Source: FCB group bacterium (GTDB taxonomy: Bacteria; Zixibacteria; MSB-5A5; GN15; JAAZOE01). Taken from it: a stretch of DNA of 32,767 bases. The notes beneath the pieces were generated by a model. That model was not told the origin of the DNA and did not search any database. It saw only the letters and a program-made list of their open reading frames with translations. Below, in pieces: positions 23,379 through 31,502 of this stretch (positions are counted from its first letter, which is position 1; each line of letters opens with the position of its first letter). The stretch is from contig JAAEQF010000383.1 in the NCBI GenBank assembly GCA_024231695.1, positions 1 through 32,767 on the forward strand. Direction: 5' to 3'. The position numbers and the translations under genes are program-made.

Positions 23379-24698
23379 ATACAAGACTCCTTATCAGTAG
23401 CAATATACAGCTTAATCGTATTATTATCCTTGGCGGCAGTCTGCCCGGCAGTATCCGCCAATGATCCTTCGGGAAAGAACGATTTCTCGGTATCGGCGGG
23501 GATGGAATATCAGCTTTTATCGCAGGAATATTACGATGCCGTGATTGACACCTCCCAGTCCGATCTGATTGAAAGCTGGTATTTGACAAAAGACGAGATA
23601 AACGACCTTATATATCGCACGATTGTTGATTATCGTCATAAAAATCAGAAAACTGATTTCAGCCTGTTAGGGAATATGGAATACTCCACGGATCGCCTGT
23701 TGGGCCGAGTGGAGAGTTTTTTCTCTCTGGGCGATTATAACCGAAGTCTCAAATTATTCGGCAAATATGAAAATAAATCCGTAAGCGAAAATGGTGATCA
23801 GAGTTATGACGATGCCTATGATTACTTTCAGACCTATTTGAAGGCCCGGCGGAGGATTTCATCCCGTATGCGCCTGCAATTCAAGGCCGGTTACGAAACG
23901 GTGAACTTTGACAGTAAGCAACCTGATGACACCTCGTCTTTCATCAATTACGATTATTCTATAGTTTCTTCGCGGTTAAGTGGTGACTTGTCCTTGAATG
24001 AATTTTCTAAACAGCTTTTCTGGGCAATTTCATATCATCACAGACAGGTTCCCGATTCTCAGGAAGCGGCCTATGACGATTTCAGATTCCTTCTCGATTA
24101 CAGCAATTTTGATCTCAACGGTCAGCTGGGACTTGAGGTGGAGTTGGAACACAAAAATTATTCCCGGGCAGACAGCCGATACGATTTCACAGCACTGTTT
24201 TTTCGGGGTCGATTCGGCCGGTCGATCGGCCACAATATAGAGTGGGACATGAATTTTGACCTGGACAATTATCAATATTCGACGCCCGATATTATCAACC
24301 GCAATTATAATTTAATAAAAATCAAAATCCAGGCCCTTCGTCAGCCGGCCGACTGGGGTATCGGCCCTTTTGCCCGACTGGAGTTTCGATCTGAAGAAGA
24401 GCTTGATATTGAGGCGGAAGAATACAGTCAATGGGAATTGGGGTTGACCGGAAATATTCTGAATATCACGACTTTATTTTTCGATTCAGAATTGTCGGTC
24501 GGCAAGAGAAATTACAACGACGGCAATAGTATCCTGACTTCTTATTCCTTCGTTTCAATATCGACCATGGTCAATATTCGTCTATTAAGGTTTTTATCAT
24601 TGAATCTGGCTTTTGACGGGGACTTTGAAAGTCATGATCAATGGGAAACCGATAGTGATCTTTATTTATTATCGGCCGGTCTAAACGCCCGATTTTAG
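23379..24698 (+). CDS. outer-membrane beta-barrel protein with probable ATA start
   Basis: About 439 residues if it starts at ATA 23379. The mature part alternates hydrophobic and polar residues in amphipathic strands with many Tyr, Asp and Ser turns (e.g. TDFSLLGNMEYSTDRL, RMRLQFKAGYETVNFD, GQLGLEVELEHKNY). It ends in a C-terminal Phe (SAGLNARF), as outer-membrane barrels do. The first conventional start, TTG at 23430, would fall inside a signal peptide. The frame just upstream encodes the missing half (SLSVAIYSLIVLLSLAAVCP, cut after VSA). Only ATA at 23379, 8 bases after a perfect GGAGG, fits. It lies in the same frame as the preceding gene, separated by one TAA. A mutated or misread ATG is an alternative. 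Confidence 0.75.
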   Translation: MQDSLSVAIYSLIVLLSLAAVCPAVSANDPSGKNDFSVSAGMEYQLLSQEYYDAVIDTSQSDLIESWYLTKDEINDLIYRTIVDYRHKNQKTDFSLLGNMEYSTDRLLGRVESFFSLGDYNRSLKLFGKYENKSVSENGDQSYDDAYDYFQTYLKARRRISSRMRLQFKAGYETVNFDSKQPDDTSSFINYDYSIVSSRLSGDLSLNEFSKQLFWAISYHHRQVPDSQEAAYDDFRFLLDYSNFDLNGQLGLEVELEHKNYSRADSRYDFTALFFRGRFGRSIGHNIEWDMNFDLDNYQYSTPDIINRNYNLIKIKIQALRQPADWGIGPFARLEFRSEEELDIEAEEYSQWELGLTGNILNITTLFFDSELSVGKRNYNDGNSILTSYSFVSISTMVNIRLLRFLSLNLAFDGDFESHDQWETDSDLYLLSAGLNARF

Positions 24699-24731
24699 GG
24701 CAATTGTGCAATTATTGATCTCAAAAAGCGC

Positions 24732-24759
24732 TTGACAAATACCCAAAATATGTTAGGTT
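24732..24759 (+). promoter_or_regulatory. promoter of the large surface-protein gene
   Basis: Perfect TTGACA (24732-24737), 16-base spacer, TAGGTT (24754-24759). Transcription would start near 24766, leaving a leader of about 320 bases. Confidence 0.6.
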
Positions 24760-24765
24760 GTGTGT

Positions 24766-25084
24766 GTCTAGGGATAAGTTGTGTTTTTTCGCACCTTTAA
24801 GAGTTTCAAACGCACCTTTAGTAGCTATCTTAGTTCCTGCTTGATTTACCGCAGGTACCTATTTGCTCTTACAAAAGCCCTTTTTACTAAGTACTAAACT
24901 GAAATGTTTATTACTGGAGAAACCAAAACAGGCTTTTCTTCTATGAAATCATTAATTGAAATGACAAAACAGGAAAAAGGCTTGAACCTACTTAAACCAA
25001 AAACAAAGGTTTTAAGTAAAAAGGTGATTTCATTATGGTGTTTCTATCAACACCGTATTGAACTAAATTTAAAGGAGCAATGTA
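24766..25084 (+). promoter_or_regulatory. long structured AT-rich leader of the surface-protein gene
   Basis: It contains two exact direct repeats CGCACCTTTA (24790-24799 and 24811-24820) exactly 21 bases apart. There is a bulged stem CTTAAACC/GGTTTTAAG (24991-25016) and a hairpin GGTGTT-tctatc-AACACC (25037-25054) before the AGGAG site. A reading frame of 63 codons from 24904 has no ribosome site and overlaps the gene start, so I do not call it a gene. Confidence 0.4.
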
Positions 25085-27721
25085 ATGAAGCATAACAAGC
25101 TACTTACATTAACATTGCTGGCCGCGTTTCTAATCCTGGTTTCTGCTTCCTTCTCTTATGCGCAGAATTCACTCACTTTTGGGACTGTTGAAGTCTGTCC
25201 TAGCCCTGCCGGTTCGACGGTTGATGTACCCGTTTATATCAACAACAGTGTCGAATTGGCGGCAATTGACATCGTTGGTGAGGTTGTAACGATCGCGGAT
25301 GTCAGTTTGACTGTCTTGAGTGTTGCTTACGACACCCGGATGTCGGATGTCACGGTAATTGATTACCGTTTTGGCATCTCTGATCTTGGTGGCGGTGTGT
25401 TCCGTTTCGGAGCCACAAAGCTTAACCACGACGTCAATCTGGCTGTTGCTGATGGTCAAGTTGCAACTCTGACTCTTGAGTTTACCTCTGACTGTGAACT
25501 CGGTTCTGCCGCGATCGATCCGGCAAGTGGTGTTAGTGGAGCAAACACTGTCTCTACTACATTCGCTGACAATGCCGCTACTTTGATCGTTCCGGATCCG
25601 ATTACCAGTGGGTTAATCAGCGTTGTCAATGATACCCCCGAATTTGTTGCGTGTCCAGACGACCAGTCGATTTACTGGAATGGCGGAAGCTATTCATTCA
25701 ATTTCGACGCCACTGATGCAGATCTTGCATGTGGCTGTGACGTGCATACGTATCGTCTCCTGAACAGCAGTATCGGCTCTATTTCTGTTGATCAGGGCGT
25801 TTATCAGTATGCCGGCCAGCCTGGCGACATCGGTTGCAACACTGTGACCGTTGAAGTCGAAGATCTTTATGGTGGCACTGACACTTGCATCTTCGAGCTA
25901 GAGGTTCTCAACGTGGCTCCGGTAGTAGTCTGTCCGGATGACGTCGTTGAAATTCTCTGGGGTTATGAAGCCACGGCTACGGCTACGGCAACCGACGCGG
26001 ACTTTGGTCCGTCTGGTTTGACCTACTCGCTGGGCCTCGGCACCACCTGTCCGGGAAGCGGCGCACATGAACCGCAGATCGGCGTAACTGATGGTGTCTT
26101 CACCTGGTTGACCGAAGAAACCAATGCCTATCTTGGCACTTTCTTTGCCGAAGTGATCGTCACTGACGGCGCTCCTCTCGATCTTTGCAACACGGAAAAC
26201 GCTGACACGTGTTATATCGAAATACTCGTGAAGCCTAAATTCCGCGTTACTATCGAGAAAGCCGAAGGTCCCGATGGCTATGGTGTTCTTCAGGGTCATT
26301 ACTACAGCCTACCTATCTTCCTGGATGACTCCTATGTCTCCATGGAAATGGGCGGTTTTGACTTCTTAATCGCTTATGACGCTTCCGCTCTGACCTTCAT
26401 CGAGGCCACTCCGGGAGCTCTGCTCACCCAATGTGGATGGGAATACTTTGTTTATCGGTTCGGTCCTGACGGTAACTGCGGCAACGCTTGCCCCTCCGGC
26501 TTGCTTCGCGTGGTAGCCATGGCTGAAACCAACAATGGTAACATCCACCCCACCTGTTTCGACAGTGGTTCGGGTACCGAGCTGGCGCTTTTGAAGTTCT
26601 TCGTTACCAACGATCGTACGTTCGAATGTCATTATGCCCCGGTCGAATTCTACTGGATGGACTGCGGCGACAATACCATATCGTCCAAATATGGTGACAC
26701 GCTCTTCCTCGAAGACGGCGTGTGGACGTTTGAAGGCAATCCTATGGGCGACCCGCCCGTTGGTTACGACCTGCTCCCGGGTTACTGGGGTGTAGGTGAT
26801 GACTGCCTCGTAGGCGACAAGCACTTCCCGCTGCGCGCCATTGACTTCAAAAACGGCGGCATTGATATTATTTGTGCCGACGATATTGATGGTCGTGGCG
26901 ACATTAACGCCAACGGTCTGATGAACGAAATCGCTGATGCGGTTATGTTCACTAACTACTTCATCAACGGTCTGGCTGCCTTTGCCGATCATGTCGAAGC
27001 TTCTATTGCCGCTTCCGATGTGAACGCCGACGGTACCACGTTGTCCGTGGCTGACTTGGTATATTTGATCCGTGTCATCCAGGGCGACGCCCAGCCTTAT
27101 CCGAAACTCACCCCGAACGCCGAATCCATCACCGTTCTTACCCAGCTTATGGGCAACGCGATGACGGTTAAGTATAACGGCGTGGAAGCCGGTGCGGCCC
27201 TGTTTGTCTTCTCCCTTGAAGGCACTGTTGGTCAGCCGACTCTCCTGGCGGGCGCTGATGGCATGGAAATCGCTTATAGTGCCACCGATAGTGAAGTTCG
27301 CGTCCTGATTTATAATATCGGACCGAATGCCATTAACACCGGTGACATCCTGAGCATTCCTGTCGAAGGCACTCTTGAGTTGACCGAAACTGAAATAGCC
27401 GACTTTAACGGTAGCGCGCTGAACGTTTCCACGCGCATCCTGCCGACGAGGTTCGAGCTGGCTCAGAACTATCCTAACCCGTTTAACCCGACCACGACGA
27501 TGATGCTAGCCATGCCGGTAGCTGGTAATTATAATCTTGCCATCTACAACATTGCTGGTCAGCTCATCCAGAGCTTCAGCGGTCATGCTGAAGCCAGTGT
27601 AGTCGAAGTTACCTGGGATGGTACGGACTCTTATGGTAGCAAAGTTGCTTCCGGTGTTTACTTCTATAAGTTCACCGCGAATAACTTCTCTGAAACCAAA
27701 AAGATGATCCTGATGAAGTAA
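25085..27721 (+). CDS. large surface protein: cohesin-like, Ig-like, dockerin-like and Por-type sorting domains
   Basis: 878 residues. Signal peptide 1-26 (cut at SYA-Q). Residues 28-172 look like a cohesin-type sandwich (GSTVDVPVYINN..., FRFGATKL..., VATLTLEF). Two Ig/cadherin-like domains follow (PDDQSIYWNGGSYSFNFDAT; PDDVVEILWGYEATATATAT), then a second cohesin-like region (about 390-565, HYYSLPIFLDDS..., FDFLIAYDASALTFIEATPG). A dockerin-like pair is at about 605-675 (DINANGLMNEIADAV, DVNADGTTLSVADLV). The last 95 residues are a Por secretion-type sorting domain (FELAQNYPNPFNPTTTM ... GVYFYKFTANN, KKMILMK), implying export through a type IX-like system. AAAGGAG precedes the ATG and a strong terminator ends the unit. 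Its long leader and more even codon use than its neighbours suggest high expression. It may be a major surface or scaffolding protein. Confidence 0.88.
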   Translation: MKHNKLLTLTLLAAFLILVSASFSYAQNSLTFGTVEVCPSPAGSTVDVPVYINNSVELAAIDIVGEVVTIADVSLTVLSVAYDTRMSDVTVIDYRFGISDLGGGVFRFGATKLNHDVNLAVADGQVATLTLEFTSDCELGSAAIDPASGVSGANTVSTTFADNAATLIVPDPITSGLISVVNDTPEFVACPDDQSIYWNGGSYSFNFDATDADLACGCDVHTYRLLNSSIGSISVDQGVYQYAGQPGDIGCNTVTVEVEDLYGGTDTCIFELEVLNVAPVVVCPDDVVEILWGYEATATATATDADFGPSGLTYSLGLGTTCPGSGAHEPQIGVTDGVFTWLTEETNAYLGTFFAEVIVTDGAPLDLCNTENADTCYIEILVKPKFRVTIEKAEGPDGYGVLQGHYYSLPIFLDDSYVSMEMGGFDFLIAYDASALTFIEATPGALLTQCGWEYFVYRFGPDGNCGNACPSGLLRVVAMAETNNGNIHPTCFDSGSGTELALLKFFVTNDRTFECHYAPVEFYWMDCGDNTISSKYGDTLFLEDGVWTFEGNPMGDPPVGYDLLPGYWGVGDDCLVGDKHFPLRAIDFKNGGIDIICADDIDGRGDINANGLMNEIADAVMFTNYFINGLAAFADHVEASIAASDVNADGTTLSVADLVYLIRVIQGDAQPYPKLTPNAESITVLTQLMGNAMTVKYNGVEAGAALFVFSLEGTVGQPTLLAGADGMEIAYSATDSEVRVLIYNIGPNAINTGDILSIPVEGTLELTETEIADFNGSALNVSTRILPTRFELAQNYPNPFNPTTTMMLAMPVAGNYNLAIYNIAGQLIQSFSGHAEASVVEVTWDGTDSYGSKVASGVYFYKFTANNFSETKKMILMK

Positions 27722-27752
27722 GCGGTCCAGCAAGTAAGACTGCAATGCTTTG

Positions 27753-27787
27753 TGCCCCGTTTCCCCTAGGAAACGGGGCATTTTTTT
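27753..27787 (+). terminator. strong Rho-independent terminator of the surface-protein gene
   Basis: TGCCCCGTTTCC (27753-27764) pairs with its exact complement at 27769-27780 around a CCTA loop, followed by seven T (27781-27787). Confidence 0.95.
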
Positions 27788-27833
27788 CCCCACCCAACCG
27801 CTCATTGATCTTCTTCCCGGCCACAATCAGCGA

Positions 27834-27862
27834 TTGACACCAATTTGCTTTTTACATAGCTT
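27834..27862 (+). promoter_or_regulatory. promoter of ruvX, predicting a leaderless mRNA
   Basis: Perfect TTGACA (27834-27839), 17-base spacer, TAGCTT (27857-27862), then 6 bases to the ATG at 27869. There is no room for a ribosome site. Confidence 0.65.
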
Positions 27863-27868
27863 AAACTT

Positions 27869-28309
27869 ATGGAGAATCAACGCTTTTTAGGATTTGATCC
27901 GGGTGGACGACGGTTCGGCGTAGCCGTTTCCGACCCAGGCGGCCTGATTGCCCGGCCGGTGAAAACCTTGATCGTAACCGGCCGCGATGACGCTCTCCGG
28001 CAGGTTATGGAACTGATTGTCGAATACGAACCGGTTGGAATCGTGATCGGCAAGCCGCTGGGTTTGGCCGGTGGTTCTTCGGAAATGTCAAAAGAGGTTG
28101 ATAAATTCGCCGATAAACTGCGTAAGCTATGCTCTATTCCGATTTTCCTTGAAGATGAACGGCTTAGCTCTCGCCAGGCCGAGGCAGTATTACACGCGCA
28201 CGGGAAGAAAATCAAGGGCAACAAGGCTAAAATAGACCGTATTTCGGCGGCCATTATCCTACAGTCGTTTCTTGACCGGCGAGGTTTGCATAGCGGGGAT
28301 CAGTCTTGA
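27869..28309 (+). CDS. ruvX: RuvX/YqgF family, pre-16S rRNA nuclease / Holliday junction resolvase-like
   Basis: 146 residues, normal for the family. The RNase H-like fold is shown by FLGFDPGGRRFGVAVSDPGG, with the first catalytic Asp. VGIVIGKPLG and FLEDERLSSRQAEAVLHAHG carry the second acidic cluster, and KAKIDRISAAIILQSFLD the last. E. coli YqgF trims the 5' end of 16S rRNA; a resolvase role has also been proposed. It is cytoplasmic. The ATG has no Shine-Dalgarno and lies 7 bases after a -10 box. The stop overlaps the start of a 54-residue gene, and mltG follows; ruvX next to mltG is a common arrangement. Confidence 0.9.
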   Translation: MENQRFLGFDPGGRRFGVAVSDPGGLIARPVKTLIVTGRDDALRQVMELIVEYEPVGIVIGKPLGLAGGSSEMSKEVDKFADKLRKLCSIPIFLEDERLSSRQAEAVLHAHGKKIKGNKAKIDRISAAIILQSFLDRRGLHSGDQS

Positions 28310-28470
28310 CACAGTCCCGGAAACCGGCGGGCGAGAATCGATCATCCCATTATCGCCCTACCTGGCGAGCGCGGTTTCATCATTTCTTCTGGAGTCTGAT
28401 TTTGGTTGCCCTGAAGCCGGTGGCGCTTATATTTCGTGGACTTGAAAGGCTTAAGTATCGTGACAAGTAG
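28306..28470 (+). CDS. small membrane protein between ruvX and mltG
   Basis: 54 residues. It starts at a TTG that overlaps the ruvX stop (TTGA) and ends inside the first codons of mltG. The N-terminal third is basic and polar (QSRKPAGENRSSHYRPTWRA). Then comes a helix of membrane length (FHHFFWSLILVALKPVALIF) and a basic end (RGLERLKYRDK). A single-pass inner-membrane protein with cytoplasmic basic flanks is likely. The overlaps on both sides and the well-formed helix argue for a real gene, but it is short, uses TTG and has no clear ribosome site; translation coupled to ruvX is possible. Function unknown, perhaps linked to cell-wall synthesis through its neighbour. Confidence 0.5.
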   Translation: MTQSRKPAGENRSSHYRPTWRARFHHFFWSLILVALKPVALIFRGLERLKYRDK

Positions 28471-29455
28471 GTTTCGGAAATATCTGATGATGGCCGGATT
28501 ATTGATGATTGTTTTCGTCATCTGGTTCGGCTGGTGGTTGTTTGACTCTCATCGCGTTTATCCGGCTTCGATTTATGTCGAATCGGGCGAACCTTTTTAT
28601 AAAGTCGTGGTCAAGCTCAGGGACCGAGAGGTTATCGGGTCTCCCTGGTTTTTCTCCAAAGTCGGTATGTTGGCCGGTCTTGACCGCCGAATTATCCCCG
28701 GGCGTTATGATTTTTCCAGCCGCCTCTCCAATTATGATGTACTGCGTACTCTCTGGCAGGGCCGGATAGCCCGCTTGTCGTTTACTGTGCCGGAAGGTTA
28801 TAGCCTTAGTCAAATCGGCCAATTGCTTCATCAGCGTTGCGGCACCGACCTCGATGTTTTTAACTCGCTAGCCCGGGATTCAATATATCTGGACTCGTTA
28901 GGGATTAAGGCCGGTTTTGCCGAAGGTTACCTATTCCCGGAAACCTATAATTTCCAGTGGGGAATTACCTCCCACGAGGTTTTCGAGTCGATGGCCGAGC
29001 AACTTTTTGTCAGGCTGGACGACACCCTTATGGCCCGGGCCGATTCGCTGGGGTATGATTTGGACGGGCTTTTGACCATGGCTTCCATTATCGAAATGGA
29101 AGGCAGCCGGGTGGATGAATTCGGAAAAATAGCCTCAGTTTACGCCAATCGCCGCCGAATAGGTATGAAACTTCAGGCCGACCCGACGGTCATCTACGGC
29201 ATGGGTGGCCTTGATCGAAAGCTGCAAATAAAAGATTACGAATTCCCCTCCCGCTACAACACCTATCTACATCACGGCTTGCCCCCAACGCCGATTTGTT
29301 CGCCAGGCATGGCCGCCATCCGGGCAACTCTGTATCCCGATTCAACCGATTATTTGTATTTCGTGGCGGATGGTACCGGCTATCATGTTTTCAATAAGAC
29401 TTACAGTGGGCATTTGACAGATACGCGAAAAATTAAAAGCAATAAACGGCATTGA
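28460..29455 (+). CDS. mltG: endolytic murein transglycosylase MltG (YceG-like)
   Basis: 331 residues from GTG 28460. One N-terminal membrane helix (LMMAGLLMIVFVIWFGWWLF) is followed by a LysM-like region (about 30-90, RVYPASIYVESGEPFYKVV) and the YceG catalytic domain. The catalytic Glu is Glu212 in ASIIEMEGSR, followed by the family blocks LQADPTVIYG, YNTYLHHGLPPTPICSPG and DYLYFVADGTGYHVF. The enzyme cuts nascent glycan strands in the periplasm and sets peptidoglycan chain length. AAAGG lies 10 bases before the GTG, and the start overlaps the small gene's stop, so I prefer it to an upstream in-frame GTG at 28436. Confidence 0.92.
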   Translation: MTSRFRKYLMMAGLLMIVFVIWFGWWLFDSHRVYPASIYVESGEPFYKVVVKLRDREVIGSPWFFSKVGMLAGLDRRIIPGRYDFSSRLSNYDVLRTLWQGRIARLSFTVPEGYSLSQIGQLLHQRCGTDLDVFNSLARDSIYLDSLGIKAGFAEGYLFPETYNFQWGITSHEVFESMAEQLFVRLDDTLMARADSLGYDLDGLLTMASIIEMEGSRVDEFGKIASVYANRRRIGMKLQADPTVIYGMGGLDRKLQIKDYEFPSRYNTYLHHGLPPTPICSPGMAAIRATLYPDSTDYLYFVADGTGYHVFNKTYSGHLTDTRKIKSNKRH

Positions 29456-29527
29456 AGATTTTCACGCTTGAAGACCAGCATCAGAGAAGAACTCCCGTGG
29501 AGTTGTAATTTCCTGGTGATAGTAAAA

Positions 29528-30109
29528 CTATTTTACAGTTTCCGGTACCGGCTTCAGAATATTACCCAGCAGGCCGACAAACTGTTCGACCATTCCTACC
29601 CCGACTCCTTCAAGATACAGGCCGAAAACGTTTTCGTTGGATGAAGCCAGACTTAAAAGACCCAGCTTGGTCGAATCAAGCAGCAGAGGAACCATCAAGA
29701 CCGACCGGGTGGCGTTGTTAAGGAGAATTTTTTTCTCAATAATTCCGGCGGAAATATGATCCGGATAATTATCAGCCACCGGGAAACCCTGCGCCAACAC
29801 CTGATACAGCATAGATCCCTTGGTTGGAAAATTGAGGGTCAATCCGGTCTTAAGAGAGCGGTTGTCGTACATATGCGTTACGCGAAGGCGTTTGGCATTG
29901 TCGTCATAAAAGGCCAGAGAGGCCTTGTCGATGACAAAAAACCTTCCCAGCTTTTCGATCAATTGATGAAACGAAATATTGAATTCCTTATTGCCTGATA
30001 ATCGTGATCCAAGACCGGGCATATTCAATCCTTTGTTTTTTCTGAGAACCGGCTTGAGGTTGTCGAAATCATCAAATAATTCTTCATACATTCCTGGCCC
30101 CTTTTCCAT
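29528..30109 (-). CDS. GAF-domain protein
   Basis: 193 residues, cytoplasmic. Residues about 45-185 form one GAF domain: FHQLIEKLGRFFVIDKASLA, LRVTHMYDN, GLTLNFPTKGSMLYQVLAQG, the mid-domain ATRSVLMVPLLLDSTKLGLL and a closing helix VGMVEQFVGLLGNIL. No output domain is attached, so it is a free-standing ligand sensor; no Cys/His set for haem or iron-sulfur binding is visible. The start follows the response-regulator stop by 14 bases, making it the third gene of the kinase-regulator operon, and it may modulate that system. A second ATG six codons in (30091) is an alternative start. Confidence 0.85.
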   Translation of the reverse strand: MEKGPGMYEELFDDFDNLKPVLRKNKGLNMPGLGSRLSGNKEFNISFHQLIEKLGRFFVIDKASLAFYDDNAKRLRVTHMYDNRSLKTGLTLNFPTKGSMLYQVLAQGFPVADNYPDHISAGIIEKKILLNNATRSVLMVPLLLDSTKLGLLSLASSNENVFGLYLEGVGVGMVEQFVGLLGNILKPVPETVK

Positions 30110-30123
30110 GGGTGGCGATCCTA

Positions 30124-31488
30124 TCAGACCGCCTCCGGTTGTTTAAGATTGAACTTCCTGACCTTGCGCCAGAGAGTGGTGCGGCCGATACCCAGCTGAT
30201 CAGCGGTCATGGAGTAATTCCAGTTGTTTGCCTCAAGTGATTTCAAAATCTGTATTTTCTGATTTTCCAAGAGCGATCGTTTCGATACCGGTTCGGCCGG
30301 TTCGACAGTCAACTTCGTTCGTTGCGGTGAGATAAAGATAATATCTTCCCGGCTGATTGAATCCCCGCTGCTCAGGGCCAGCGCCCGTTTAAGAGTGTTC
30401 TCCAATTCCCGGACATTACCCGGCCAATTGTGACGCAATAACATGTCGACACTGTCGGCTGTGAGAGTCACCTCGTTGCGACCGTACTCTCCCCGAATTT
30501 TACGCAGGCAATACTCGGCCAGCAGCGGAATATCTTCGGGGCGTTCCCTAAGCGGCGGAACGTGCAGAGGCATGACATTGAGACGATAAAACAGGTCTTC
30601 ACGAAACTGCCCGTTTTCAACTTTTTGTCCCAGATCGGAATTGGTGGCGGCAATAATGCGTACATCGATTGACCGGGTGGAATTACCACCGACGGGACGA
30701 ATTTCTTTTTCCTGAAGTACCCTGAGTAGTTTGGCCTGAGTCGAATACGGTAGATCGCCGATTTCATCTAGAAAAAGGGTACCTCCCTCAGCTTCCTCAA
30801 ACAGGCCGCGGCGATTGGTCACGGCGGAAGTAAAAGCTCCTTTGATATGCCCAAATAATTCCGATTCCAGCAGGCTTTCGGGGATAGCCGAGCAGTTTAT
30901 CGGTACAAAGCCTTTTTTGCGACGAGCGGAATGATGATGCAGGACTTTGGCAAAAAGTTCTTTACCCGTACCTGATTCACCGGTGATCAAAACAGCAATA
31001 TCGGAATTGGAAATCCGACCGGCGATCTTTTTCAGATCGGTGATGATTTTGGAGTTGCCGATAATATTATCAAAACCGAATTGATGAGCGACTTCCTGCC
31101 TGAGCAAGCGCACCTCGTTGCGCAATTCGATTCGCTCCAGAGCCTTGCTCACTTTAAGAAGCAACTCATCATGCTTGAACGGCTTGGTGATATAATCCCA
31201 AGCCCCGTTTTGCATAGCCTCAACTGCCGTCTTTACCGATCCGAAAGCGGTCATGATAATGACTTCTGTTTCAGGATGAAGCCGTTTGCTTGCGTTCAAA
31301 ATGTCCAGCCCGGAAGTATCACCCAGGCAAAGATCGGTCAGGACCAGTTCGAAGATGTCGTTTTTGAGGGCGGATTCGGCCTCTTTTCCGCAGGCGGCTG
31401 AGGATACGCGGTATCCTTGTCCGGTCAACAGGTTGATCAGAACCTGGCGCAGTGTATTGTCGTCTTCGACTATAAGTATCGATGCCAT
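30124..31488 (-). CDS. NtrC-family response regulator with GAFTSA loop
   Basis: 454 residues. The receiver has Asp9/Asp10 and phospho-acceptor Asp52 (VLTDLCLGD). The AAA+ domain has Walker A GESGTGKE, Walker [12 protein letters not shown] and [18 protein letters not shown]. The Fis-type helix-turn-helix is [20 protein letters not shown]. The sigma-54 contact loop reads GAFTSA instead of GAFTGA; the essential Thr is kept and only the following Gly is changed, as in some natural activators, so function is probably preserved. AGGAG lies 11 bases before the ATG. It is encoded 14 bases after its kinase and 14 before the GAF gene. Its targets are unknown; I saw no convincing sigma-54 promoter beside it. 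Confidence 0.93.
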   Translation of the reverse strand: MASILIVEDDNTLRQVLINLLTGQGYRVSSAACGKEAESALKNDIFELVLTDLCLGDTSGLDILNASKRLHPETEVIIMTAFGSVKTAVEAMQNGAWDYITKPFKHDELLLKVSKALERIELRNEVRLLRQEVAHQFGFDNIIGNSKIITDLKKIAGRISNSDIAVLITGESGTGKELFAKVLHHHSARRKKGFVPINCSAIPESLLESELFGHIKGAFTSAVTNRRGLFEEAEGGTLFLDEIGDLPYSTQAKLLRVLQEKEIRPVGGNSTRSIDVRIIAATNSDLGQKVENGQFREDLFYRLNVMPLHVPPLRERPEDIPLLAEYCLRKIRGEYGRNEVTLTADSVDMLLRHNWPGNVRELENTLKRALALSSGDSISREDIIFISPQRTKLTVEPAEPVSKRSLLENQKIQILKSLEANNWNYSMTADQLGIGRTTLWRKVRKFNLKQPEAV

Positions 31489-31502
31489 TTAAGCTCTTAC
31501 TC

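Noticed and set aside
24904-25095. 63-codon reading frame in the leader of the surface-protein gene
   Set aside because: No ribosome site, lysine-rich only because of AT-rich composition, and it overlaps the real start at 25085.
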